From: Ralstonia condita
GTDB taxonomy: Bacteria > Pseudomonadota > Gammaproteobacteria > Burkholderiales > Burkholderiaceae
Direction: 5' to 3'
DNA: 64,000 nt
NCBI RefSeq assembly: GCF_958405655.1
Contig: NZ_CATYWO010000002.1
Location: 992,001 to 1,056,000, forward strand
How positions within the stretch are numbered: the stretch's first letter is position 1; every line of letters begins with the position of its first letter. Of this stretch, positions 1 to 9,686 are shown one piece after another. Below the pieces are notes generated by a model, which saw only the letters and a list, made by a program, of their open reading frames with translations, had not been told where the DNA came from and ran no database searches. Made by a program: the position numbers and the translations under genes.

Positions 1-205
1 CGATAACACCGGGCGACTGGCTTGCAAGACATCCGCAGACGCAAATCACGCGCCCGCCCTTGTCAGTCCAGTCCTGGCGATCGGAGCAGCCCGAAATAAA
101 ACCCGTCGATTATAGGGGCAACGCATCCGTAGCGTGCGCCCCTCCGCGCAAGGTGGTATTGCCGGGTGCGAAACACCCGCCGGGCCGCGCTGGCCGATGT
201 GTCGA
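1..205. other. Non-coding left edge
   Basis: No credible gene is seen here. The stretch lies downstream of the outer-membrane channel gene that ends at 206. It contains an imperfect hairpin at 114-143 (AGGGGC pairing with GCCCCT, with an inner ACGC/GCGT stem). The hairpin lacks a T-run on either strand, so it is at best a weak transcript end for the efflux operon. Confidence 0.4.
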
Positions 206-1762
206 CTACTGTGCGGCGGGAGCGGAGGCCGGCCGTGGGGCCGCCTGGCCAGCGAGCGGGCGCGCCTTCGGGCCGACCGCCGGCACCTCGCCATGCCAGC
301 CGCCCCCCAGCGCCTTGACCAGCAGCACGGCCGCTGAATAGCGCTTGCCCTGCAGCGTGAGCAGCGTGCGTTCAGCGTTGTAGGCGGTAGCCTGCGCGGT
401 GATCACCTCCAGGAAGCTGATCGTGCCTGCGCGATAGCGGTTCAAGTCCAGCTGTGCGGCTTCCTGGGCGGCCTTTACAGCATCGGCCTGTGCATCGAAC
501 TCCTGTGCCTGCCAGCGCAGGGCGGCCAGGTTGTCCTCGACGTCCTGGAAGGCGCCGAGCACCGTTTGGCGATAGGTCGCGACGGTGCCGTCGTACACTG
601 CGCCTGCCTTGTCGACGGCCGCCGAGCGTGCGCCCGCGTCGAACAGCGTGGCCGCCAGCGATGGACCGATCGACCACACGCGGCTCGGCAGCGTGGCAAG
701 GCGTGTAAGCGTATTGGCGGAAAGCCCGGCCGATGCACCCAGCGTCAGCGTCGGGAAGTAGGCAGCCTTGGCCACGCCGATCTGCGCGTTGGCCGCCGCC
801 ATGCGACGTTCTGCAGCGGCAATGTCGGGGCGGCGCTCCAGCACCGACGAGGGCACTTCGAGCGGAATCTCCGGCAACGCGGGCAACTCATCCACGTTGG
901 AGGCGTTGACCGGCGCGAGCGAGAACTCGGCCGGCGGCTTGCCGATCAGTACCGCGATGGCGTGTTCGAGCTGCGCACGCGTGACCTCGCTGTCGAGTAA
1001 CAGCGCCTGCGCCTGCTTGAGCTGCGTTTGCGCGGTCAGCACGTCGGAGCGCTGCGCCACGCCCACGGCATACTGGTTCTGCGTGAGCTTCAGGAACCGC
1101 TCGTAATCGGCCACGGTGCGCTGCAGGACGGCCTTCTGTGTATCCGTGACACGCAATTGAAAATAGTTCTGCGCAAGCGCCGCCTGTGCTGACAGCAGCG
1201 CCGAGGCGAGATCGCCTGCGCTGGCCTGTGCACTGGCCTCATTCGACTCGACCGAGCGGCGGATGCGGCCCCACAGGTCCAGTTCCCAACTGGCGTCGAG
1301 CGACAGGCTTTGCGAGTTGAGCAGGCTTGGGGTGCCGGTCGATAGGCTACCGTCCGGATTGACCGCGGTGCGTACCGAGCGGCTGCGCGTGGCCGACGCG
1401 CTGGCGCCCAGCGTCGGGTAAAACGCCGCCCGCGCCGATTGCACCAGAGCCTGCGCCTGCCGGTATTGCGCTTCGGCGACCAGGATGTTCTGGTTGGCGG
1501 CGGCGACCTGTTCTTCAAGCGCGTCCAGTTGCGGGTCGTTGAAGATCGCCCACCAGGTGCCGCGGGCGATGGCGTCATTGGGCGTGCCGACCTTCCAGTC
1601 GCCGGCTTCCTTGTAGTGCTGCGGCACCTCGGCATCCGGGCGTCGGTAGTCGGGGCCGACGGCGCATGCCGTGACGAGCGCGCAGGCGGTAAGCGCCGTC
1701 ATGCGTACGAACGTGCGCGACAGCAGGCCGGAACGGTTGAGGGCTTGATCGCCTCTTTTCAT
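206..1762 (-). CDS. RND efflux outer-membrane channel lipoprotein (NodT/OprM family)
   Basis: This 518-aa protein is the outer-membrane TolC-like channel of the adjacent RND pump. The N-terminus is a lipoprotein signal ending in ALVTACAVGPDYRRP, the usual start of NodT-family factors. Two OEP repeats follow, with the family pattern of a glutamine/alanine-rich coiled coil and LERRPDIAAAERRMAAANAQIGVA near the middle. The start chosen is ATG at 1762, one base after the stop of the upstream permease gene and behind an AAGGAAG ribosome site; this drops a longer in-frame upstream extension that overlaps that gene. It is the last gene of the efflux operon. Unlike E. coli mdtABC, which relies on TolC, this operon supplies its own channel. 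Confidence 0.93.
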   Translation of the reverse strand: MKRGDQALNRSGLLSRTFVRMTALTACALVTACAVGPDYRRPDAEVPQHYKEAGDWKVGTPNDAIARGTWWAIFNDPQLDALEEQVAAANQNILVAEAQYRQAQALVQSARAAFYPTLGASASATRSRSVRTAVNPDGSLSTGTPSLLNSQSLSLDASWELDLWGRIRRSVESNEASAQASAGDLASALLSAQAALAQNYFQLRVTDTQKAVLQRTVADYERFLKLTQNQYAVGVAQRSDVLTAQTQLKQAQALLLDSEVTRAQLEHAIAVLIGKPPAEFSLAPVNASNVDELPALPEIPLEVPSSVLERRPDIAAAERRMAAANAQIGVAKAAYFPTLTLGASAGLSANTLTRLATLPSRVWSIGPSLAATLFDAGARSAAVDKAGAVYDGTVATYRQTVLGAFQDVEDNLAALRWQAQEFDAQADAVKAAQEAAQLDLNRYRAGTISFLEVITAQATAYNAERTLLTLQGKRYSAAVLLVKALGGGWHGEVPAVGPKARPLAGQAAPRPASAPAAQ

Positions 1763-1763
1763 G

Positions 1764-4700
1764 TCAGCTTCCTTGCGAATCCAATGCGGGCAACGGTGTG
1801 TCCTTGCTGCGCCCCGCGCGGCGCAGGCGCAGCCGGTCGAGCGCCAGGTAGACCACCGGCGTGGTGTAGAGCGTGAGGATCTGGCTGACCAGCAGCCCGC
1901 CCACGATGGAAATCCCGAGTGGCGTGCGCAGTTCGGCGCCGTCGCCACGGCCGAGTGCCAGGGGCAATGCGCCCAGCAGCGCCGCCATCGTCGTCATCAG
2001 GATCGGCCGGAAGCGCAGCACGCAGGCGTGGAAGATGGCATCTGCCGGACTCATGCCCTGGCTGCGCTCCGCCTCCAGGGCGAAGTCGATCATCATGATG
2101 GCGTTCTTCTTGACGATGCCGATCAGCAGGATCACGCCGATCAGCGCAATGATGGAAAAGTCCGTATCGGTGATGATCAGCGCCAGCAGCGCGCCCACCC
2201 CGGCCGAGGGCAGCGTGGAAAGAATCGTGATCGGATGCACATAGCTCTCATACAGCACGCCCAGCACGATGTAGATCGTGATGAGGGCAAAGAGGATCAG
2301 CATCGGCTGACTCGAGAGCGAGTCCTGGAACGCCTTGGCGGTGCCCTGGAAGCTGCCGTGCACGCTGGTCGGCACGCCGATGCGGTTCATGGCGTCCTGG
2401 ATGTCCCGCGTGGCACCGGACAGCGACGCCCCGGGCGCCAGGTTGAATGAGATCGTGCTGGCAGCAAACTGGCCCTGGTGGTTGACCGCCAGCGCCGTGT
2501 TGGTCGGCTCGTAGTGCGAGAAGGTCGACAGCGGCACCTGCGCACCCGTCGACGTGATGAGGTAGATGTCACGCAGGCCATCCGGGCTCTGCCAGTACTG
2601 CGGCGCGGCTTCCATCACCACGCGGTACTGGTTGAGCGGGTTGTAGATTGTGGACACCTGGCGCTGCCCGAAGGCGTTGTTGAGCGCATTGTCGATGTCG
2701 CTCGGGTTGATGCCGAGCGACTTGGCCTTGTCCCGGTCGATGACGAGCGAGGTCTGCAGGCCCTTGTCCTGCGTGTCGGTGTTGACGTCCACCAGCGACT
2801 TCACCTGCGTCAGTGCCTGCTTGATCTTCGGGTCCCACGTACGCAGTTCGTTCAGGTCGTCCGCCTGCAGCGTGTATTGATACTGCGCATTGCTGGCACG
2901 GCCACCGACGCGGATGTCCTGCACCGATTGCAGGAACAGGTTTGCGCCTGGCTCGCGCGCGAGCTTGCCGCGCAGCCGGTTGATCACCTGATCGGCAGAC
3001 AGCTTCCGTTCGGCCAAGGGCTTGAGCTGAATGAACATGAAGCCGCTGTTGCGCTGGCTGCCCCCCGTGAAGCCCACGACATTCTCCACTGCCGGGTCCT
3101 GCTGGATGATGTGGATGAAGTCCGTCACCTTGGTGCGCATGGCCTGGAAGGAGATGGCCTGGTCCGCCTGAATGTTGCCGATCACGCGGCCGGTGTCCTG
3201 CTGGGGGAAGAATCCCTTCGGCACGATCACGTAGAGGTAGACGTTCAGGCACACCGTGGCCAGCAGGATCAGCAGTGTGAGCCAGCTGTGCCGCAGCGCC
3301 CACGCCAGCGAGTTGCGGTACAGGTCGAGCAGCGCGTTGAAGAAGCCCTCGGTCTTGCGATGGAACCAGCCGTGCTCTTCTTCGGCGGCCGGCTTGAGCA
3401 AGCGCGCGCACATCATCGGCGTGGTGGTGAGCGACACGACCAGCGACACCAGGATGGCCACTGACAGCGTCACCGCGAACTCGCGGAACAGGCGCCCGAC
3501 GATGCCGCCCATGAGCAGCAGCGGGATGAAGACCGCAATGAGCGAGAGACTCATCGACACCACCGTGAAGCCCACCTCGCGCGCGCCCTTGAGTGCCGCC
3601 TGCATGGGCCGCATGCCGTTCTCGATATGGCGCGAGACGTTTTCGAGCACCACGATGGCATCGTCGACGACAAAGCCCGTGGCGACGGTCAGCGCCATCA
3701 GCGACAGGTTGTCGAGACTGTATCCGCACAGGTACATCACCCCGAACGTGCCGACGAGCGATACCGGGACCGCGACACTGGGGATGAGCGTCGCGCGCAC
3801 GTTGCGCAGGAACAGGAAGACCACCATGATCACCAGCGCGATCGACAGCACCAGCGTGCGCTCCACGTCCTTGAGCGAGGCGCGGATGGTGGGCGTGCGG
3901 TCCATCATCACGTCCAGGTTGATCTGCGCGGGGATGGTGTTGCGCAGGTAGGGCAGCACCGCGTTGATGCGGTCGACCGTGTCGATGATGTTCGCGCCCG
4001 GCTGCCTGCTGATGATGAGCAGCACCGAGGGCTTGCCGTTGGCGGAGCCGTAGTTGCGGATGTCCTGTACGCCGTCGGTCACCGCCGCGACATCGGACAA
4101 CCGCACTGGAGACCCGTTGCGCCACGCGACGATGAGCGATTGGTATTCGACGGCCTTCTTGGCCTGGTCGTTGGCGTAGATCGTCCATACCCGATCGCCG
4201 GATTCCAGCATGCCCTTGGGCTTGTTGGCGTTGGTGCTGGCGATGACGGTGCGCACGGTCTCCATCGAGATGCCGTACTTGTTCAGCGCGGTCGGGTTCA
4301 GCTCCACGCGCACTGCGGGCAGCGACGCGCCGCCGATGTTGACCTGACCCACGCCGCTGACCTGCGACAGCTTCTGCGCGAGGATGGTTGACGCCGCGTC
4401 GTACAGCTCGCCGCGCGACATGGTGTCGGAGGTGAGGCCGAGGATCATGATCGGCGCATCGGCCGGATTGACCTTGCGATACGTCGGGTTGCTCGGCAGG
4501 CCCGACGGCAGCAGGCTGCGCGAGGCGTTGATGGCGGCTTGCACGTCGCGCGCCGCACCGTCAATGTCGCGCGACAGATCGAATTGCAGCGTGATGCGCG
4601 ACGAGCCCAGCGAGCTGGACGACGTCATTTCCGTAATGCCGGCGATGCGGCCAAGCGAGCGCTCCAGCGGCGTCGCCACGGTGGCCGCCATGGTTTCAGG

Positions 4701-4865
4701 GCTCGCGCCGGGCAGGGAGGCACTGACGGAGATGGTCGGGAAGTCCACCTGCGGCAGCGGCGACACCGGCAGCAGCCGGAAGGCCGCCATGCCGGCCAAT
4801 GCCACGCCGATGGTCAACAGCGCCGTGGCAACCGGCCGCGCGATGAACGTGGCGGACAGATTCAT
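1764..4865 (-). CDS. mdtC: RND multidrug efflux permease, MdtC-like
   Basis: This 1033-aa inner-membrane proton-driven pump subunit has the full AcrB-type layout: TM1 near the N-terminus, a large periplasmic loop, TM2-7, a second loop and TM8-12. The TM4 proton-relay pair is present in GFVVDDAIVVLENV, and TM10 carries GIVKKNAIMMIDFA. It follows a second, different permease, which matches the MdtB/MdtC heteromultimer arrangement. The ATG at 4865 overlaps the upstream stop in an ATGA junction, so the two are translationally coupled. In E. coli MdtB and MdtC assemble as a B2C trimer and export bile salts, novobiocin and metal-related toxicants; substrates here are unknown. The B versus C assignment rests on gene order and overall resemblance. 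Confidence 0.93.
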   Translation of the reverse strand: MNLSATFIARPVATALLTIGVALAGMAAFRLLPVSPLPQVDFPTISVSASLPGASPETMAATVATPLERSLGRIAGITEMTSSSSLGSSRITLQFDLSRDIDGAARDVQAAINASRSLLPSGLPSNPTYRKVNPADAPIMILGLTSDTMSRGELYDAASTILAQKLSQVSGVGQVNIGGASLPAVRVELNPTALNKYGISMETVRTVIASTNANKPKGMLESGDRVWTIYANDQAKKAVEYQSLIVAWRNGSPVRLSDVAAVTDGVQDIRNYGSANGKPSVLLIISRQPGANIIDTVDRINAVLPYLRNTIPAQINLDVMMDRTPTIRASLKDVERTLVLSIALVIMVVFLFLRNVRATLIPSVAVPVSLVGTFGVMYLCGYSLDNLSLMALTVATGFVVDDAIVVLENVSRHIENGMRPMQAALKGAREVGFTVVSMSLSLIAVFIPLLLMGGIVGRLFREFAVTLSVAILVSLVVSLTTTPMMCARLLKPAAEEEHGWFHRKTEGFFNALLDLYRNSLAWALRHSWLTLLILLATVCLNVYLYVIVPKGFFPQQDTGRVIGNIQADQAISFQAMRTKVTDFIHIIQQDPAVENVVGFTGGSQRNSGFMFIQLKPLAERKLSADQVINRLRGKLAREPGANLFLQSVQDIRVGGRASNAQYQYTLQADDLNELRTWDPKIKQALTQVKSLVDVNTDTQDKGLQTSLVIDRDKAKSLGINPSDIDNALNNAFGQRQVSTIYNPLNQYRVVMEAAPQYWQSPDGLRDIYLITSTGAQVPLSTFSHYEPTNTALAVNHQGQFAASTISFNLAPGASLSGATRDIQDAMNRIGVPTSVHGSFQGTAKAFQDSLSSQPMLILFALITIYIVLGVLYESYVHPITILSTLPSAGVGALLALIITDTDFSIIALIGVILLIGIVKKNAIMMIDFALEAERSQGMSPADAIFHACVLRFRPILMTTMAALLGALPLALGRGDGAELRTPLGISIVGGLLVSQILTLYTTPVVYLALDRLRLRRAGRSKDTPLPALDSQGS

Positions 4866-7800
4866 GGCTGGCCGCCGGGTTGGTTGGCACCGGGCGTGCC
4901 GTGGCGGCCGGTGCGACGCTGCGCGCGGCGCGTGCGCCAATCACGCAGGCGATGGCCGATGTTGTCGAACGCGAGGTAGATCACCGGCGTCGTGAACAGG
5001 GTCAGCACCTGGCTCACCAGCAGGCCGCCCACCATCGTGATGCCCAGCGGCTGGCGCAATTCCGAGCCCACGCCTGTGCCCAGCATCAGCGGCAGTGCGC
5101 CCAGCAGGGCCGCCATCGTGGTCATCAGGATCGGGCGGAAGCGCAGCAGGCACGCCTGATAGATGGCGTCACGCGGTTTCATGCCGTGCTCCCGCTCGGC
5201 CTCCAGCGCGAAGTCGATCATCATGATGGCGTTCTTCTTGACGATGCCGATCAACAGGATGATCCCGATGATGGCGATGAGGCCCATGTCCTTACCGGCG
5301 ATCAGCAGTGACAGGAGCGCGCCCACGCCCGCCGACGGCAGTGTCGACAGGATCGTCACAGGGTGGATGGTGCTTTCGTACAGCACGCCCAACACGATGT
5401 ACATCGTGATGACGGCCGCCAGGATCAGCCATAGCTGGTTGGACAACGATGCGCGGAACGCCAGCGCCGCGCCCTGGAAGCTGGTCTGCATGCTGGCCGG
5501 TAGGCCGATTTCCTGTTCGACGGCGTTGATTGTGTCGACCGCCGCGCCAAGCGACGCCCCTGGCGCCAGGTTGAACGAGATCGTCGCGACGGGGAACTGG
5601 CCCTGGTGGTTCACCACCAGCGAGCCGGGCTGCTCGACGAGCGTGGCAAACGCACCCAGCGGCACCTGCTGCCCGCTGCTGGAGGCCACGTGCAGGTCGT
5701 AGAGCGATTGCGGACCGCGCTGCATCCTCGGGTCCGTTTCAAGTACCACGCGGTACTGGTTCGACTGCGTGAAGATGGTCGATACCAGGCGCTGGCCATA
5801 GGCGCTGTAGAGCGCGCTGTCGACGGCCGCCATCGTGATGCCATAGACGGCCGCCTTGTCGCGGTCGACCTGCACGTACGCACGCAAGCCGTTGTCCTGC
5901 AGGTCGCTGGCGACATCGCGCAGCTCATGGGTCTGCTGCAGGCGCTCCACCAGCCGGGGAACCCATTTGGAAAGGTTCTTCGGATCCGGGTCTTCCACCG
6001 TGAACTGGTACTGCGTGCGGCTGACGCGGTCTTCGATCGTCAAGTCCTGCACGGGTTGCATGTACAGGGAAATGCCTGCCACCTTGGCCAGTTCAGGCTG
6101 CAGCCGCTGAATGATCTCGCTGGCGCTGGCGTCGCGCTCGCCCTTCGGCTTCAGGTTGATCAGCATGCGGCCGCTGTTGAGCGTGGTATTCACGCCGTCC
6201 ACGCCGATGAACGATGACAGGCTCTCGACCGCCGGGTCCTTGAGCACCACCTCGGCAAGCTTCTGCTGACGCTCGGCCATGGCCGGGAAGGAGATCGATT
6301 GCGACGCGTCGGAAATGCCCTGGATCACGCCGGTGTCCTGCACGGGGAAGAAGCCCTTGGGCACCACCACGTAGAGCAGCACCGTCAGCACCAGCGTGCC
6401 GATGGCCACCAGCAGTGTGCTCTTCTGTCGATCGAGCACCCACTGCAGCATGCGGCCATAGTGCGCGATGACGCTGTCGAAGAAGGCTCCAGCAGCGTGG
6501 TAGAAGCGCGATTGCTCGGCCTCTGGAATGTGCTTGAGCAGGCGTGCGCACATCATCGGTGTGAGCGTGAGCGAGACCACGGCGGAGATCAGGATCGACA
6601 CCGCCAGCGTGATCGCGAACTCGCGGAAGAGCCGGCCCACCACGTCGCCCATGAACAGCAGCGGAATGAGCACGGCGATCAGCGAGAACGTCAGCGAGAT
6701 GATGGTGAAGCCGATCTGCTTGGAGCCCTTGAGCGCCGCTTCCATGGGCGGATCGCCGTCTTCAATGTAGCGGGCGATGTTCTCGATCATGACGATGGCG
6801 TCGTCCACCACGAAGCCGGTGGCAATGGTCAGCGCCATCAGCGTCAGGTTGTTGATGGAGAACCCCGCCATGTACATCACGCCGAAGGTGCCCACCAGCG
6901 ACAGCGGCACCGCGACCGCCGGAATCACGGTGGCCGGCACGTTGCGCAGGAACAGGAAGATCACCATCACGACCAGCGCCACGGCCAGCATCAGCTCGAA
7001 CTGCACATCCGACACGGACGCGCGGATGGTGGTGGTGCGGTCGGTCAGCAACGACACCTCCACGTTGCCGGGCAGGGTGTCTTTCAACTGCGGCAGCAGG
7101 GCCTTGGCGCGATTGACCACCTCGATCACGTTGGCGCCAGGCTGGCGTTGCACGTTCAGGATGATGGCGGGCGTGGTGTTGGCCCAGGCGGCCAGCTTGC
7201 TGTTCTCGGCGCCGTCGATGATCTGCGCGACGTCCGTCAGGCGGATCGGCGCGCCGTTCTTGTAGGCGACGATCATCCGGCCGTACTCGGCGGCCGAGTG
7301 GAGCTGGTCGTTGGCGTCGATGGTCGATGCGCGCATGGGGCCGTCGAAGCTACCCTTGGCGCCATTGACGTTGGCCGTGCCGATGGCAGTGCGAATGTCG
7401 TCGATCGACAGCCCGAGCGCCGCCAGCGCCGACGTGTTGGCCTGAATGCGCACGGCCGGCCGCTGCCCACCGCTGATGCTCACCAGGCCGATACCCGGCA
7501 ACTGCGACAGCTTTTGTGCGATGCGGGTGTCGACCAGGTCTTCGAGTTTTGGCAACGGCATCGTGCTGGAGGTGATCGCCAGCGTCATGATCGGCGCGTC
7601 GGCCGGATTGACCTTGCTGTAGATCGGCGGCATCGGCAGGTCGTTCGGCAGCAGGTTGCTGGCCGCATTGATGGCCGCCTGTACTTCCTGCTCGGCAATG
7701 TCGAGCGAGAGCGACAGGTCGAACTGCAGCGTGATCACGGAGGCGCCGCCCGAGCTGGCCGACGTCATCTGCTTCAGCCCTGGCATCTGGCCGAACTGCC

Positions 7801-8005
7801 GTTCCAGTGGGGCCGTGATGGACGACGTCATGACGTCCGGACTTGCGCCCGGGTACAACGTCGTCACCTGAATGGTCGGGTAATCGACCTCGGGCAGCGC
7901 GGAGAGCGGCAGCATCCGGTACGCCACCAGGCCAGACAGCAGGATGGCGATCATCAGCAAGGTGGTCGCCACGGGCCGGAGGATGAAGATTCGGGAGGGA
8001 TTCAT
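4862..8005 (-). CDS. mdtB: RND multidrug efflux permease, MdtB-like
   Basis: This 1047-aa RND permease is paralogous to its downstream neighbour. It begins MNPSRIFILRPVATTLLMIA, typical of the MdtB/C subfamily. TM4 contains GFVVDDAIVMIENI with both proton-relay aspartates, and the TM10 motif GIVKKNAIMMIDFA is intact. The ATG at 8005 follows a GGGAGGGATTC ribosome-binding stretch. It overlaps mdtC by four bases and lies 57 bp after the adaptor gene, so adaptor, two permeases and channel are one operon. With MdtC it should form the heterotrimeric pump. No frameshift or missing key residue is visible. Confidence 0.93.
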   Translation of the reverse strand: MNPSRIFILRPVATTLLMIAILLSGLVAYRMLPLSALPEVDYPTIQVTTLYPGASPDVMTSSITAPLERQFGQMPGLKQMTSASSGGASVITLQFDLSLSLDIAEQEVQAAINAASNLLPNDLPMPPIYSKVNPADAPIMTLAITSSTMPLPKLEDLVDTRIAQKLSQLPGIGLVSISGGQRPAVRIQANTSALAALGLSIDDIRTAIGTANVNGAKGSFDGPMRASTIDANDQLHSAAEYGRMIVAYKNGAPIRLTDVAQIIDGAENSKLAAWANTTPAIILNVQRQPGANVIEVVNRAKALLPQLKDTLPGNVEVSLLTDRTTTIRASVSDVQFELMLAVALVVMVIFLFLRNVPATVIPAVAVPLSLVGTFGVMYMAGFSINNLTLMALTIATGFVVDDAIVMIENIARYIEDGDPPMEAALKGSKQIGFTIISLTFSLIAVLIPLLFMGDVVGRLFREFAITLAVSILISAVVSLTLTPMMCARLLKHIPEAEQSRFYHAAGAFFDSVIAHYGRMLQWVLDRQKSTLLVAIGTLVLTVLLYVVVPKGFFPVQDTGVIQGISDASQSISFPAMAERQQKLAEVVLKDPAVESLSSFIGVDGVNTTLNSGRMLINLKPKGERDASASEIIQRLQPELAKVAGISLYMQPVQDLTIEDRVSRTQYQFTVEDPDPKNLSKWVPRLVERLQQTHELRDVASDLQDNGLRAYVQVDRDKAAVYGITMAAVDSALYSAYGQRLVSTIFTQSNQYRVVLETDPRMQRGPQSLYDLHVASSSGQQVPLGAFATLVEQPGSLVVNHQGQFPVATISFNLAPGASLGAAVDTINAVEQEIGLPASMQTSFQGAALAFRASLSNQLWLILAAVITMYIVLGVLYESTIHPVTILSTLPSAGVGALLSLLIAGKDMGLIAIIGIILLIGIVKKNAIMMIDFALEAEREHGMKPRDAIYQACLLRFRPILMTTMAALLGALPLMLGTGVGSELRQPLGITMVGGLLVSQVLTLFTTPVIYLAFDNIGHRLRDWRTRRAQRRTGRHGTPGANQPGGQP

Positions 8006-8062
8006 GCCAGCTCGGAACAGAAGACTTCGTCGGGCGAGTGCGTGCCGTGCGCCGCTCGGGGC

Positions 8063-9433
8063 TTACGGTTTGGCGGCCGGGGCGCTCGCGGCGGGCGCCG
8101 AGGCGCCATCCTGCCCACGGCGGTGACGGCGCCCCTGCTGTCCGTCTTGGCCTGCCGCAGGGGCACTGGCCGGGGTGGCGCCAGGCTGGATCACCTCGAC
8201 CGGGGCGCCATCGCGCAGCTTGTCGGCGCCGTCGATGACGACACGCTCACCGGGCTTCAGGCCCTGCGCAACCGATACCCGGTCGCCTTCGGTCACACCC
8301 AGCTTGACCACGCGCAGCGTTACCTTGCTGTCTTCACCGACGACATAGACGAAGGTGCCCTGCGTACCCCGCTGGATGGCGGCGCCCGGCACGACAACGA
8401 CATCGCGTAGCGTGTCCACACGCATCCGAACGTTGACGAACTGGTTCGGGAACAGGGCCGCGTTCCGGTTCGGGAACTGGGCACGCAGCTTGACCGTGCC
8501 GGTTGCGCTATCGATGGTGTTGTCCACGGTCATCAGTGTGCCGTGCGCAAGCACCGTGGTCTGGGCGCGGTCCCAGGCTTCCACGGGCAGTTTGTCGCCG
8601 GATTGCAGGCGAGGCATGACCTTGGGCAGACTGTCTTCAGGGATGGAGTACAGGACCGTGATGGGATCGATCTGCGTGATGACGACAATCCCGTTGGCAT
8701 CCGATGCGTGCACGATGTTGCCCGGGTCAACCTGGCGCAAGCCCACGCGGCCCGACACCGGTGCCGTGATGCGCGTGTAGGACAGTTGCACGCGCGCGTT
8801 ATCGACATTGCCCTGATCCAGCTTGACCGTACCTTCGTACTGCCGCACGAGCGCCGCCTGCGTATCCACCTGTTGCTTGGCGATGGAATCCTGCGACAGC
8901 AGTGTCTGGTAACGCTGCAGATCCAGCTTGGCATTCTGCAGCAGCGCCTGGTCGCGCGCCAGCTGGCCTTCGGCCTGCGCGAGTTGCGCCTGATAGGTGC
9001 GCGGGTCGATCTCGGCGAGCAGGTCGCCGGCCTTGACGGCCTGGCCTTCCGTAAAGGCCAGTCGCACGAGTTGGCCATCCACCCGCGTTTTGACGGTCAC
9101 GTTGTTGACGGGCGTCACGTTGCCCAGCGCGGACAGCACCACATTGATGTCGCCCCTGGCGGCAGTGGCCACCATCACCGGCATCGGCTTGCTGGCCATG
9201 GCTCCACCCCGTCCGCCCGGCCCGCTTCGCCCGCCGCCCGTGCGATGCATCGCGTGATAGACCGCGTAGCCGATCAGCGCCAGGATGATGATGACGACCC
9301 ACAGGCCCCAGCGCCCGCGCCTGTCGCCCTCACGTGGAGGCGGCAGCAGCGTCGCGGACACCGCATGTCGCGTTTCGTGCTTGTCGCGTCCGGCGTCGGA
9401 CTGGCTGGGTGTCTGGTCCTTGGCGTCGGACAT
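8063..9433 (-). CDS. mdtA: RND periplasmic adaptor (membrane fusion protein), MdtA-like
   Basis: This 456-aa periplasmic adaptor joins the MdtBC permeases to the outer-membrane channel. It has an N-terminal single membrane anchor (WGLWVVIIILALIGYAVYHAM), a lipoyl/barrel-sandwich half-motif (VDGQLVRLAFTEGQAVKAGDLLAEIDP), an alpha-helical hairpin and a C-terminal beta-barrel/membrane-proximal region. The last 45 residues are low-complexity Ala/Pro/Gln/Arg and are probably disordered. The start chosen is ATG at 9433, giving MSDAKDQTPS; an upstream in-frame ATG at 9487 would add 18 residues with no recognisable feature. It is the first gene of the mdt operon and is divergent from an OmpR-type regulator across a 253-bp spacer. 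Confidence 0.92.
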   Translation of the reverse strand: MSDAKDQTPSQSDAGRDKHETRHAVSATLLPPPREGDRRGRWGLWVVIIILALIGYAVYHAMHRTGGGRSGPGGRGGAMASKPMPVMVATAARGDINVVLSALGNVTPVNNVTVKTRVDGQLVRLAFTEGQAVKAGDLLAEIDPRTYQAQLAQAEGQLARDQALLQNAKLDLQRYQTLLSQDSIAKQQVDTQAALVRQYEGTVKLDQGNVDNARVQLSYTRITAPVSGRVGLRQVDPGNIVHASDANGIVVITQIDPITVLYSIPEDSLPKVMPRLQSGDKLPVEAWDRAQTTVLAHGTLMTVDNTIDSATGTVKLRAQFPNRNAALFPNQFVNVRMRVDTLRDVVVVPGAAIQRGTQGTFVYVVGEDSKVTLRVVKLGVTEGDRVSVAQGLKPGERVVIDGADKLRDGAPVEVIQPGATPASAPAAGQDGQQGRRHRRGQDGASAPAASAPAAKP

Positions 9434-9553
9434 GTCGGTATTCCTGTTCTTGGCAATATGGGGTCGAGCGCACATGATAACGGGCACCCGATCCGGTCAG
9501 CCCGCAGCTTAAAGGCATCGTCTTTGCGTTGAATGCGCCAAGTCACGGGTTGT

Positions 9554-9587
9554 GTTACGTCAGATTACAAACCCGTTACGGTGTTAC
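9554..9587 (+). promoter_or_regulatory. Tandem GTTAC-type direct repeats, probable response-regulator site
   Basis: The divergent spacer between mdtA and the OmpR-like gene contains four TTAC units in the same orientation, starting at 9555, 9565, 9576 and 9584. Three are preceded by G (GTTAC) and one reads GATTAC. The 8-11 bp periodicity on one face of the helix is what OmpR/PhoB-family dimers bind. The site probably controls one or both divergent operons. Binding is inferred, not shown. Confidence 0.5.
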
Positions 9588-9686
9588 CGCGAGAAACAAT
9601 ATGGCGAATGTGCGTGGGCTTCGTGCGGGCCGTAGTCGCTATCATGAGCGCACCGTCCAGCCTCTTCCAGACACTCCCCCAGACAG

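Noticed and set aside
114..143. Intrinsic terminator for the mdt operon
   Set aside because: The stem is imperfect and there is no T-run on the minus strand, so it is recorded only as a hairpin.
6299..8410. Very long plus-strand open frame opposite the MdtB-like gene
   Set aside because: It is the antisense shadow of a GC-rich gene: His/Arg/Asp-rich, no known domain, and it runs across the mdtA-mdtB junction.
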